Positions 7,716-15,515 of a stretch of 64,000 nt of DNA are shown here, in pieces. Both the position numbers and the translations under genes were made by a program. Each line of letters starts with the position of its first letter. The first letter of the stretch is position 1. The stretch covers positions 40,830-104,829 of the forward strand of contig JAAZXY010000004.1 of the NCBI GenBank assembly GCA_014239855.1, in the 5' to 3' direction. Under the pieces are notes generated by a model. That model saw only the letters and a program-made list of their open reading frames with translations, had not been told where the DNA came from and did no database searches. Source of the DNA: Acidimicrobiales bacterium (lineage in GTDB: Bacteria; Actinomycetota; Acidimicrobiia; Acidimicrobiales; MedAcidi-G1).

Positions 7716-9149
7716 TCAGGCCGCCGTTCCACCGACGGTGAGTCGGGCCACCCGCAGCGTCGGCGTGCCGTCCCCCACCGGCACGCCCTGGCCGTCCTTG
7801 CCGCACGTCCCCGGCGACCCCATGGCGAAGTCGCCGGCGATGGCGTCGATGGCCAACAGCGCCTCAGGACCGTTGCCGATCAGGTTCCCCTCCCGGATGG
7901 GGGCGGTGAGGCGACCGTTCTCGATCAGGTAGGCCTCGGTCATGCCGAACACGAAGTCGCCGGTGGCCGTGTTGACCTGGCCTCCACCAAGCTGGGCCAC
8001 GTACACGCCGTGGTCGGTTCCAGCCAGGATCTCCTCGGGATCATCGGCCCCGCTCTCGAGGTAGGTGTTGGTCATACGGACCATGGGCAGGTGCCGGTAG
8101 CTCTGGCGGCGACCGTTGCCCGAACCCTCACGCCCCTCCCGGCGGGCCCGGAGGCGGTCCCACATGTAGTCGGTGAGCACCCCGTCCTCGATCAGCACGT
8201 TGCGCTGCGCCGGACGACCCTCATCGTCGACGGCGAAGCAGCCCCACTCGCCGGGCATCGTGCCGTCGTCGATCAGGCTGACCGTCGGGGTGGCCACCAT
8301 CTCGCCGCGCCGGCCGGCGAAGACCGAGGCCGACTTGGCCACCAGGTCGGCTTCCAGGCCGTGGCCACACGCCTCGTGGAAGAGCACCCCGCCGCCGCCG
8401 GGACCGACCACGACGGGCATCTCCCCACTGGGTGCCGGCACGGCGTCGAGCTTGGTGATGGCCCGACCGGCCGCCCGGCGGGCCAGGTCGTCGACGTCCA
8501 CCCGGTCGAAGAGCTCGAACCCCACGGTGTGGCCGACCGACTCACGACCGGTCTGCATCCCGGTGTCGCCCGACGCCACGCACGAGATCGAGAAGAAGGT
8601 CCGGATCTGGCGATCCCCGGTCAACAGACCCTCGCTGTTGGCGATCTGGATTCGCCGCTGCGAATCGCCGTAACGGGCCGAGACCTGGCTGATGGCACCG
8701 TCGGCCGAACGGGCCGCCGCGTCGGCCCGCTGCAGCAGCGCCACCTTCCGGGCCTTGGGCACGTCGGCGGGCAGCACCTCGATCACCGCGGAGGCGGGGC
8801 CCGACGGACCGTCGAGGGTCACCTCGCGCACACCACCGCCACCCGAGCGGGCGGCGGCCGATGCCGCCTCGGCCGCGCTACGCAGACCGGCCGGCGAGAG
8901 GTCGGCCGTGTGGGCGAACCCGGTGGTCTCCCCCACCACCACACGGATACCGGCGCCGCGGTCACGGCCGCTGGACAACTCCTCGATCCGGCCGTCGTCG
9001 AGCACCGCCGAGGTCGACCGCCGGTCCTCCACGAAGACCTCGGCGAACTCGCCGCCCGTCGCCATGGCGACCGAGAGGGTGTCGGCCAGAAGGCCCGTTT
9101 CCAGAATGCCCCTGTCCGGTCCCGTGGAGGATCCGTCGCCGTCAGCCAT
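7716..9149 (-). CDS. tldD: TldD zinc metalloprotease
   Basis: 477 residues from the ATG at 9149. AGGAGCAGG upstream is a good ribosome-binding site within a short CAGGAG repeat. The zinc motif HEACGH is present (residues about 262-267), with GGGGVLFHE before it. The C-terminal third has GGGQVNTATGDFVFGMTEAY and MGSPGTCGKDGQGVPVG, where the cysteine is a conserved zinc ligand. It acts with TldE, whose gene follows directly. The natural substrate in this organism is unknown, and no modified-peptide precursor gene is visible nearby. Confidence 0.95.
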   Translation of the reverse strand: MADGDGSSTGPDRGILETGLLADTLSVAMATGGEFAEVFVEDRRSTSAVLDDGRIEELSSGRDRGAGIRVVVGETTGFAHTADLSPAGLRSAAEAASAAARSGGGGVREVTLDGPSGPASAVIEVLPADVPKARKVALLQRADAAARSADGAISQVSARYGDSQRRIQIANSEGLLTGDRQIRTFFSISCVASGDTGMQTGRESVGHTVGFELFDRVDVDDLARRAAGRAITKLDAVPAPSGEMPVVVGPGGGGVLFHEACGHGLEADLVAKSASVFAGRRGEMVATPTVSLIDDGTMPGEWGCFAVDDEGRPAQRNVLIEDGVLTDYMWDRLRARREGREGSGNGRRQSYRHLPMVRMTNTYLESGADDPEEILAGTDHGVYVAQLGGGQVNTATGDFVFGMTEAYLIENGRLTAPIREGNLIGNGPEALLAIDAIAGDFAMGSPGTCGKDGQGVPVGDGTPTLRVARLTVGGTAA

Positions 9150-9241
9150 CAAACCTGCTCCTGCTCCTGCTTCTTCCTTCTTCGGCTCCCGGTCCGGATC
9201 CGGTTCCGGGCCGGTGTCCCGGTCGGGCCCGGGCGGATGCG

Positions 9242-9247
9242 TAGGGT
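9242..9247 (+). promoter_or_regulatory. -10 box of the FlK-type thioesterase gene
   Basis: TAGGGT lies 6 nt before the GTG at 9254, consistent with a leaderless transcript. Confidence 0.4.
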
Positions 9248-9253
9248 ACCGCT

Positions 9254-9643
9254 GTGCCTCCGATGCCCGGGTTGCGCGGTCGCGCCGCCCACACCGTCAC
9301 CGATGCCGACACGGCGATCGCCCTCCGCTCCGGCGAGGTGCCGGTCCTGGGTACCCCACGGCTGGTCGCCCTCATGGAGGAAGCCTCGGTTCAGGCCCTC
9401 GATGGTTCGCTGGCCTCCGGCGAGACCAGCGTGGGCATGCGCATCCACGTCGACCACGTCGCCCCCACGGCACCGGGCGTCGGCGTCACCGCCGAAGCGG
9501 TCCTCGAAGGCGTCGAGGGCCGACGCCTCACCTTCGGCGCCACGGCGACGGTGGGCGACGTCGTGGTGGCCACGGCCAGCATCATCCGAGTGGTCGTCGA
9601 GACCCACCGGTTCCTCGGTCGGGTCGACGGAGACACCACCTGA
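9254..9643 (+). CDS. FlK-type hot-dog acyl-CoA thioesterase
   Basis: 129 residues, a single hot-dog domain. The segments VPVLGTPRLVALMEEAS and IHVDHVAPTAPG match the fluoroacetyl-CoA thioesterase (FlK) group, with Thr, Glu and His residues where the FlK catalytic triad lies. Most members are not fluoroacetate-specific and hydrolyse small acyl-CoAs or have unknown substrates. The start is a GTG with TAGGGT 6 nt upstream. A PAP2 gene follows after 3 nt, so the two may form an operon. There is no fluorometabolite gene around it, so a general acyl-CoA role is more likely. Confidence 0.8.
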   Translation: MPPMPGLRGRAAHTVTDADTAIALRSGEVPVLGTPRLVALMEEASVQALDGSLASGETSVGMRIHVDHVAPTAPGVGVTAEAVLEGVEGRRLTFGATATVGDVVVATASIIRVVVETHRFLGRVDGDTT

Positions 9644-9646
9644 ACC

Positions 9647-10510
9647 GTGCAGGCCATTCCCGCGGGAGGCAGGCCCGCGCACCCGCGTGACGAGATGGCA
9701 CCCGGCACCGGTCCGGTCCGGTTCCCCCGCCGTCCCGCCGGGCCGGGCAGCGGACTCCACTGGTGGGTCGAGATCCTCCTCGTCCTCGGCTTCTACGCCG
9801 TCTACTCGACCGTCCGGAACCTCTTCGGCTCCGAATCGGTGTCGGTGGCCGACGCCCTGGCCAACGCGGAACGGATCATCGACCTGGAACGGTCGGTGGG
9901 CCTCTACCGGGAGTTGGGCCTCCAACAGGCCTTCATCGACCATCGCTGGTTCATCCAGTTCTGGAACCTCTTCTACGGGACGTTCCACTTCGCGGTGACG
10001 GTGTTCGCCCTGGTCTGGGTGTACCGGCGCTTCCCCCACCTGTACGCCCGACACCGCTCGACCTTCCTGTGCACGACCGGCCTGGCCCTGATCGGCTTCG
10101 CCCTGTTCCCGCTCATGCCGCCACGACTGCTCTCGGACTGTGGAGACTTCGGGGCCTGCCTGGCCGTCATGCATCCGTACGTCGACACGGTGAGTGACAT
10201 CGGCGGACTCTGGTCGTTCGATTCGGGAACCATGCAGCAGGTCAGCAACCAGTACGCGGCGATGCCCAGCCTCCACTTCGCCTGGGCCGCCTGGAGTGCT
10301 CTGGTCATCTGGCCGACGGTCCGGAAGCGCTCCGTCCGACTGTTGGCCGCCGCCTACCCGGTGGCCACGCTGTTCGCCGTCATCGTCACCGGCAACCATT
10401 TCTGGCTGGACGCCGTCGGTGGCCTGGTTGCCCTCGGCGCCGGCTCGCTGCTGGCCGGCGTGCTGGTCCGGGCATGGGTCCGACTCCATCGACGGTCGCC
10501 CGCCATCTGA
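9647..10510 (+). CDS. PAP2-superfamily membrane phosphatase / inositol phosphotransferase-like
   Basis: 287 residues from the GTG at 9647; an ATG at 9695 (MAPGTGPV) is an alternative. About six membrane segments. The PAP2 active site appears as AAMPSLHFAWAAW (SxxxH-type) and TGNHFWLDAVGG (H and D of the third motif). The fold resembles the PAP2_3/AUR1 branch, which acts on phospholipid or inositol-lipid head groups at the outer face of the membrane. Substrate unknown. Its stop codon lies in a 14-bp tandem repeat. Confidence 0.8.
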   Translation: MQAIPAGGRPAHPRDEMAPGTGPVRFPRRPAGPGSGLHWWVEILLVLGFYAVYSTVRNLFGSESVSVADALANAERIIDLERSVGLYRELGLQQAFIDHRWFIQFWNLFYGTFHFAVTVFALVWVYRRFPHLYARHRSTFLCTTGLALIGFALFPLMPPRLLSDCGDFGACLAVMHPYVDTVSDIGGLWSFDSGTMQQVSNQYAAMPSLHFAWAAWSALVIWPTVRKRSVRLLAAAYPVATLFAVIVTGNHFWLDAVGGLVALGAGSLLAGVLVRAWVRLHRRSPAI

Positions 10511-10552
10511 AACCCTCCATCTGAAACCCTCCATCTGAAACAGGACCGCTGA
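10503..10552 (+). repeat. 14-bp tandem repeat carrying four stop codons
   Basis: The unit CCATCTGAAACCCT occurs at 10503 and 10517, with diverged copies after it. TGA falls at 10508, 10522, 10536 and 10550, exactly 14 nt apart, so all three reading frames are closed after the PAP2 gene. The first TGA is the PAP2 stop. Confidence 0.9.
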
Positions 10553-10573
10553 ACAGGCCCGGCTGGGCCGCGA

Positions 10574-10579
10574 TAGCGT
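10574..10579 (+). promoter_or_regulatory. -10 box of dxs
   Basis: TAGCGT lies 8 nt upstream of the GTG at 10588 and would give a leaderless or near-leaderless dxs transcript. Confidence 0.4.
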
Positions 10580-10587
10580 TTTCGGTC

Positions 10588-12456
10588 GTGCGCCTCGATG
10601 CCCTGCGGTCCCCCGCCGACCTCCGCGACCTCGGTCCCGAGGAACTCGCCTCGCTGGCCGCGGAACTACGTCAACGCATCGTCGACACCGTGGACCGCAC
10701 CGGTGGCCACCTGGGGTCGAACCTGGGCGCCGTGGAGCTCACCCTGGCCCTCCACCGGGTCTTCGACAGCCCCCGGGACGCCATCCTCTTCGACACCGGT
10801 CACCAGACCTACGTCCACAAGCTCCTGACCGGACGGGTCGCCGAGTTCGAGGGCCTGCGTCAGGCCGGGCAACTCTCGGGCTATCCGTCCCGGGACGAGT
10901 CGGCCCACGACTGGATCGAGAACTCCCATGCCTCGACCGTGCTGTCGTACGCCCACGGCCTGGCCACCGCACGCTCCACCACCGGCGACCGGCGGCGGGT
11001 CGTGGCGGTGATCGGCGACGGTTCGATGACCGGCGGCATGGCCTTCGAGGGTCTGAACAACCTCGGCCACAGCGGTCTGCCGGTGACCGTGGTCCTCAAC
11101 GACAACGGCCGGTCCTACGCCCCCACGGTGGGCCGCCTTTCCGAGAGCCTCATCCGGATCCGCTCCAACCCGACCTACATGCGCCGCCAGCGCCATCTCG
11201 AGGACCTGGCCGAGCGCCTCCCATGGGTGGGTGAACTGGTCGAGAGGGGCATCAGCGCCACCAAGGCCGCCCTGCGCGACATGTTCGAGCCCACGGCGTT
11301 CTTTGAGGCACTGGGTGTCCACTACCTGGGGCCGTTCGACGGCCACGACATCGCCGAGGTCGAGGACGCCCTGACCAACGCCGCCGAATTCGACGGGCCG
11401 GTCGTGGTCCACGTGCTCACCCAGAAGGGTCGGGGTCACGCCCCGGCCGAACAGGACCCGATCAAGCACATGCACGACACGGGCGGCGTGAAGCCCGGCA
11501 GCTACACCGAGGCGTTCACCGAGTCGCTCCTCAAGGCCGCCGAGTCCCGACCAGAGGTGGTGGCCATCACCGCGGCGATGCCCGACTCCACCGGCCTGCT
11601 TCCGTTCCGCGACCGGTTCCCGGATCGGTGCTTCGACGTGGGCATCGCCGAGCAGCACGCGGTCACCGCGGCGGCCGGCATGGCCATGGGCGGACTCCGT
11701 CCGGTGATCGCCCTGTACGCCACGTTCCTGAGTCGGGCCTTCGACCAGACCAACCTGGACGTCGGCCTGCACGGACTACCCGTGGTGTTCTGCCTGGACC
11801 GGGCCGGCATCACCGGCGACGACGGCCCGTCGCACCACGGGGTACTGGACATGGTGCTGCTGACCAAGGTGCCGGGAATGACCGTGCTGGCGCCCTCCTC
11901 GTATCAGGAACTGCAGCAGATGTTCGAGGACGCCATGGCCATGACCGATGGCCCGGTGGCCATCCGCTGGTCCAAGACGCCGGCTCCCCACGTGGGTTGG
12001 GACGAGGTGGGCCGGGGGCTGGCTGCCCGCCGGCTCCGTGCCGGAGACGGTCAGGTGTGCCTGCTGGGGGCCGGGAAGATGCTGGCCGCCGCTCAGGATG
12101 CCGCCGACGAGCTGGCCGCCGAAGGCATCGACGCCACGGTGTGGGACCCCCGCTGCATCCGCCCGCTGGACGAGGAGATGCTGGCCGACGCGGCCCGCCA
12201 TCGTCTGGTGGTCACCATCGAGGACGGCTTCCGTGAGGGCGGGTTCGGCACCGGGGTGCTGGACGCCCTGGCGGCGCGGTCGCACCAGAACGAGATGCCG
12301 GGTGTCTCGGTGCTGGGCGTACCGGTGGCTCACCACGCCCACGGATCAGCCGACGCTCTGCTGGCCTCGTTCGGACTGGACGGTCCCGGCGTGGCCTCCA
12401 CCGTGCGTTCCCGCCTCGGAACTGCTACTCAGGAGCAGAAGGGCCCTCAGGAGTAG
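10588..12456 (+). CDS. dxs: 1-deoxy-D-xylulose-5-phosphate synthase
   Basis: 622 residues, the normal Dxs length. The enzyme condenses pyruvate and glyceraldehyde-3-phosphate with thiamine diphosphate, committing carbon to the MEP isoprenoid route. Visible signatures are HLGSNLGAVELTLALH, the GDGSMTGGMAFEGLNN ThDP site, the transketolase pyrimidine domain with FDVGIAEQHAVTAAAG, and DRAGITGDDGPSHHG. The last eight residues (QEQKGPQE) are encoded by an 18-bp repeat in which the first copy has CAG where the next two have the stop TAG. The protein thus appears to have gained six residues through loss of an older stop. Confidence 0.97.
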   Translation: MRLDALRSPADLRDLGPEELASLAAELRQRIVDTVDRTGGHLGSNLGAVELTLALHRVFDSPRDAILFDTGHQTYVHKLLTGRVAEFEGLRQAGQLSGYPSRDESAHDWIENSHASTVLSYAHGLATARSTTGDRRRVVAVIGDGSMTGGMAFEGLNNLGHSGLPVTVVLNDNGRSYAPTVGRLSESLIRIRSNPTYMRRQRHLEDLAERLPWVGELVERGISATKAALRDMFEPTAFFEALGVHYLGPFDGHDIAEVEDALTNAAEFDGPVVVHVLTQKGRGHAPAEQDPIKHMHDTGGVKPGSYTEAFTESLLKAAESRPEVVAITAAMPDSTGLLPFRDRFPDRCFDVGIAEQHAVTAAAGMAMGGLRPVIALYATFLSRAFDQTNLDVGLHGLPVVFCLDRAGITGDDGPSHHGVLDMVLLTKVPGMTVLAPSSYQELQQMFEDAMAMTDGPVAIRWSKTPAPHVGWDEVGRGLAARRLRAGDGQVCLLGAGKMLAAAQDAADELAAEGIDATVWDPRCIRPLDEEMLADAARHRLVVTIEDGFREGGFGTGVLDALAARSHQNEMPGVSVLGVPVAHHAHGSADALLASFGLDGPGVASTVRSRLGTATQEQKGPQE

Positions 12457-12479
12457 AAGGGCCCTCAGGAGTAGAAGGG
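12430..12479. repeat. 18-bp tandem repeat shared by the 3' ends of dxs and the Nfu-type gene
   Basis: Nearly three copies of CAGGAGTAGAAGGGCCCT. On the plus strand the TAG of copy two (12454-12456) ends dxs, copy three repeats it at 12472, and copy one has CAG. On the minus strand each copy contains TGA: 12465-12467 ends the Nfu-type gene, with echoes at 12447 and 12429. Confidence 0.92.
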
Positions 12480-13112
12480 ATTGTCGCCGGCCGAATGGTC
12501 GGTGGCGTCGACCACCTCGGTGATCTCCGGCACGGACTCGACAATGGCCCGCTGGATCCCCTCGGTGAGGGTGGCCTGGCTCATGGAACAGCCCTGGCAG
12601 CCGCCGCCCATGGTCACGTAGGCCGTGTGGGCGTCAACCCCGATGAGGGTGGCGAAACCCCCGTGGGAGGCCAGCATCGGGTTGACCGTCTTCTCGAGGA
12701 GCTGCTCGATCCGCTCGGGCACCTCGCCGGTCAGCTCCAGTTCACCCACGTCGCCCAGCGGGTTGGGGCGGTTGGGGTTGCGGATGATCAGGCCGCCCTG
12801 CACCGGGTTGCTGGGCAGGTCGAGGGTGGCGCCGGCCAGCTTGGACCGGCTCTCGTCGCCCACCGCCATGTCCAGGGTGGCATCGGCATCGGCATCGACG
12901 GTCCACCGGTGGCAGTCGTCGGGCAGTTCGGAAATGGGCACGAACGCCAGGTCGTAGACGTAGTCCACGCCCGACACGCCGGTCACGTCGATCAGGAGGG
13001 CCAGTGTGGTGGGGTCCTCGCCGTCGTCCTGGGAGTCGCGGACCTCCAGAACCTTGGTCAGCGCACCGTCGCTGACCTCCATGACCCGTTCCGTGGTGAG
13101 TGTTTCGCTCAT
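12465..13112 (-). CDS. Nfu-type iron-sulfur cluster scaffold/carrier
   Basis: 215 residues. The C-terminal half is a NifU-like domain with the cluster-binding CxxC in MGGGCQGCSMS and the upstream block PMLASHGG. The N-terminal half resembles a degenerate A-type (HesB/IscA) domain lacking its cysteines, the NfuA arrangement. It would deliver 4Fe-4S clusters, for which MoaA in this window is a possible client. TACCCT 6 nt before the ATG suggests a leaderless mRNA. It converges on dxs with only 8 bp between stop codons. Confidence 0.85.
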   Translation of the reverse strand: MSETLTTERVMEVSDGALTKVLEVRDSQDDGEDPTTLALLIDVTGVSGVDYVYDLAFVPISELPDDCHRWTVDADADATLDMAVGDESRSKLAGATLDLPSNPVQGGLIIRNPNRPNPLGDVGELELTGEVPERIEQLLEKTVNPMLASHGGFATLIGVDAHTAYVTMGGGCQGCSMSQATLTEGIQRAIVESVPEITEVVDATDHSAGDNPFYS

Positions 13113-13118
13113 GGTCTA

Positions 13119-13124
13119 AGGGTA
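13119..13124 (-). promoter_or_regulatory. -10 box of the Nfu-type gene
   Basis: TACCCT (minus strand) lies 6 nt upstream of the ATG at 13112. Confidence 0.45.
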
Positions 13125-13212
13125 CCGGTGGCTCCATCCACTGGTCACCCCCGGGACCGGCGGGATGGGCCGACTGGGACGACCACGGGCCACCACCAGT
13201 AGGTTCGCCGCC

Positions 13213-13956
13213 ATGAGCGACGACACGACCCTGAGCCCGGTGACCGTCCGTTATGCGGAGGGCCAGCACACGGAGGGACCCACTGACGCCGGGATCGCCG
13301 TCATCACCATGGACGACGGCAAGGCCAACGCCCTGGGCCACGACCTGCTCGGCGCGCTCCTCGGGGCGCTGGACGAGGTCGAGGCCTCGGGTGCCGACGC
13401 GGTGGTCATCACCGGACGCCCGGGCCGGTTCTCCGCCGGTTTCGACCTGTCGGTCATGAATGCCGGCGGCACCGGACCCCAGGAGATGCTGGCCGCCGGC
13501 GTCGAGGTCTTCCTCCGGATCTACCAGTTCCCCCGGCCGGTCGTGGTGGCCTGCACCGGACACGCCATCGCGGCGGGCGCCATCATCCTGATGTCGTCGG
13601 ACATCCGGGTCGGCACGGCCGGTGAGTTCAAGATCGGCATGCCCGAACTGACCATCGGCATGCCGTTGCCCTTCTTCGCCACCGAACTGATGCGGGACCG
13701 CCTGTCCAAGCGCCACGTGGCCCGAGCCACCCTCGGCCAGATGTACGACCCCGAGACGGCGGTCGACGTGGGCTACCTCGACGAGGTGGTCGACGCCGAC
13801 GATCTGGTGGACACCGCGGTGGCCCATGCCCGGATCGCCGGAGCGGTCGGACGAGGCGCCATGAAGCGCACCCGGGTCACCACCCGTGGAGCCATTGCCG
13901 ACGCCGTTCGCTCCGGGTTGGCCGACGACCTCTCACACTTCGTGGTTGAGAGCTGA
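13213..13956 (+). CDS. Crotonase-family enoyl-CoA hydratase/isomerase
   Basis: 247 residues from the ATG at 13213, with TAGGTT 7 nt upstream. The oxyanion-hole segments are RFSAGFDLSVM and CTGHAIAAGAIILM. The second lacks the usual GGG, having AAGAI. MPELTIGMPLPFFATEL lies where the catalytic glutamates of true hydratases sit, but I cannot confirm both. It would act on enoyl-CoA or related thioesters. The next gene is ferrochelatase, 31 bp downstream on the same strand. Confidence 0.85.
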   Translation: MSDDTTLSPVTVRYAEGQHTEGPTDAGIAVITMDDGKANALGHDLLGALLGALDEVEASGADAVVITGRPGRFSAGFDLSVMNAGGTGPQEMLAAGVEVFLRIYQFPRPVVVACTGHAIAAGAIILMSSDIRVGTAGEFKIGMPELTIGMPLPFFATELMRDRLSKRHVARATLGQMYDPETAVDVGYLDEVVDADDLVDTAVAHARIAGAVGRGAMKRTRVTTRGAIADAVRSGLADDLSHFVVES

Positions 13957-13987
13957 GGCCACGCCCGACCGCTGGAGCGGCGACCAG

Positions 13988-14980
13988 ATGAACACCGCCG
14001 GCGTGGAATATGACGCACTGCTGCTCGTGGCCTTCGGGGGGCCGGAGTCGATCGACGATGTGGCGCCCTTTCTGGCCCGGGTGACCGCCGGCCGACCCAT
14101 TCCTCCCGAACGCCTGGCCGAGGTGGCCGATCGCTACCGGTCGGTCGGCGGCCGCTCGCCACTGAACGGGCGGCTCCGGACCCTCCAGGCCGCGGTGGCC
14201 GCTGAACTGGTCGACCGAGGCACGGAGGTTCCGGTCTTCTGGGGAAACCGCAACGCCGCTCCCCTGCTGGCCGACACGGTCGCCGAGATGCGTGATGCCG
14301 GGGTACGCCGGGCACTGGCCTGGGTGGCCTCCCCCTACTCCTCCTACAGCACGTGTCGCCAGTACGCCGAGAACATCGAGACGGCCCGGACCGCCGTGGG
14401 CCCCGGCGCTCCGGTGATCGACCGCATCGGAGGCCACCACGACCACCCGGGGCTCGTCCAGCCCGCCGCCGACCGCCTGGCCGAGGCGCTCGACCTTCTG
14501 CCCGCCGACCGCCGTGACCGGGCCCACCTCCTCTTCTCGGCCCACAGCATCCCGAGCACCATGGCCGCCACCTGCGACTACGTGGCCCAGCTCCATGAGG
14601 TGGCCCGCCTCGTCGCCCAGCGCGTCGACCCCGACGGTCGACACGACCGGGAGGTGGTGTGGCAGTCCCGGAGTGGCCCGCCCCAGGTCCCGTGGCTGGA
14701 GCCCGACGTGGGCGACCGGATCGACACGCTGGCGGCGGCCGGAGTGGATGCCGTGGTGGTCTCGCCCATCGGCTTCCCGGTGGAGAACTTCGAGATCGTC
14801 TGGGACCTCGACGTGGAGGCGGCCGGTCGAGCCGAGCGGGCCGGCGTGGCCTTCCAACGGGCCGAAGCGGTCGATAACGACCCACGCTTCATCAACATGA
14901 TCGTCGACCTGTTTCTGGAACATGACCCCGACGCCGGCGACACCTGTCGTACCGACTGCTGCCCACCGGCTCCCCACTGA
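13988..14980 (+). CDS. hemH: Ferrochelatase (probably coproporphyrin III type)
   Basis: 330 residues from the ATG at 13988. It inserts ferrous iron into a porphyrin; actinobacterial members act on coproporphyrin III (CpfC). Signatures are ALLLVAFGGPESIDDV, the SVGGRSPLNGRL loop, VASPYSSYSTCRQYAENI and LLFSAHSIPSTM with the active-site histidine; VSPIGFPVENFEIVWDLD carries the catalytic glutamate. The cysteine in YSTCRQY and the C-terminal cluster CRTDCC are likely ligands of the 2Fe-2S cluster known in actinobacterial enzymes. Confidence 0.95.
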   Translation: MNTAGVEYDALLLVAFGGPESIDDVAPFLARVTAGRPIPPERLAEVADRYRSVGGRSPLNGRLRTLQAAVAAELVDRGTEVPVFWGNRNAAPLLADTVAEMRDAGVRRALAWVASPYSSYSTCRQYAENIETARTAVGPGAPVIDRIGGHHDHPGLVQPAADRLAEALDLLPADRRDRAHLLFSAHSIPSTMAATCDYVAQLHEVARLVAQRVDPDGRHDREVVWQSRSGPPQVPWLEPDVGDRIDTLAAAGVDAVVVSPIGFPVENFEIVWDLDVEAAGRAERAGVAFQRAEAVDNDPRFINMIVDLFLEHDPDAGDTCRTDCCPPAPH

Positions 14981-14995
14981 TCGGGTCCTGCAACT

Positions 14996-15037
14996 CGCCA
15001 TCCCCGAACGGCCATCCCTGAACAACTGGCCCTGAAC
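14996..15037 (+). repeat. 14-bp tandem repeat downstream of ferrochelatase
   Basis: Three units: CGCCATCCCCGAAC, GGCCATCCCTGAAC and AACTGGCCCTGAAC. The last two carry TGA at 15019 and 15033; the first has CGA in that position. It begins 15 bp after the hemH stop and has the same period as the repeat after the PAP2 gene. Confidence 0.85.
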
Positions 15038-15054
15038 GGGTATTTTCCGTGGTG

Positions 15055-15369
15055 ATGAACCACGCCCGCATCGCCACGGAGGCCCTTCGCTTCCGTCTGG
15101 GAACGTTCTCCGCCCGTGTCGACTCGCCACCCGGACTGACCGCCGACGATGCTGGCGCTCTGCTCGTGGCCTGCGGTGATCCCGGCGTCGACCATGCCCT
15201 CCGGATGGTGGGCGAGACCTGGTGTCAGGCCGGTCTCACGCCGGACCACATCGACCATCCGTGGACGGCCGGCGAGGCCGCCCGGCTCCGGTCGGTCGGC
15301 GGATCGGCCCTGCTGGACGCCCTCGACGAGCTCGTCACCGGCGTCACCCGCTGCCGCTTCCGCGGCTGA
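15055..15369 (+). CDS. Small uncharacterised protein
   Basis: 104 residues from the ATG at 15055. TATTTT lies 8 nt upstream, a -10-like box that favours this start over the GTG at 15049. The sequence has an AGALLVACGDPGVDHALRMV segment and ends TRCRFRG. It is mostly helical and soluble, without a signal peptide. I do not recognise a family. It stands alone between ferrochelatase and the ParC-like gene, on the same strand as both. Confidence 0.55.
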   Translation: MNHARIATEALRFRLGTFSARVDSPPGLTADDAGALLVACGDPGVDHALRMVGETWCQAGLTPDHIDHPWTAGEAARLRSVGGSALLDALDELVTGVTRCRFRG

Positions 15370-15515
15370 ACCGGCCCCGACCCAGGCTTCGACGGCGATC
15401 TGCCGCGGCCAGTCGGGCCCGCGCCTGTACGGTCGCCCGCGGGCCACCGAACGCTGTCGCACCCCTACGACAGACTGCCCGTCGACCGAACAGACCAGGA
15501 CCACCGACCGCACCC

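Noticed and set aside
10503-10552. Intrinsic terminator
   Set aside because: The repeats are direct, not inverted, and no T run follows; they explain stop periodicity rather than hairpin formation.
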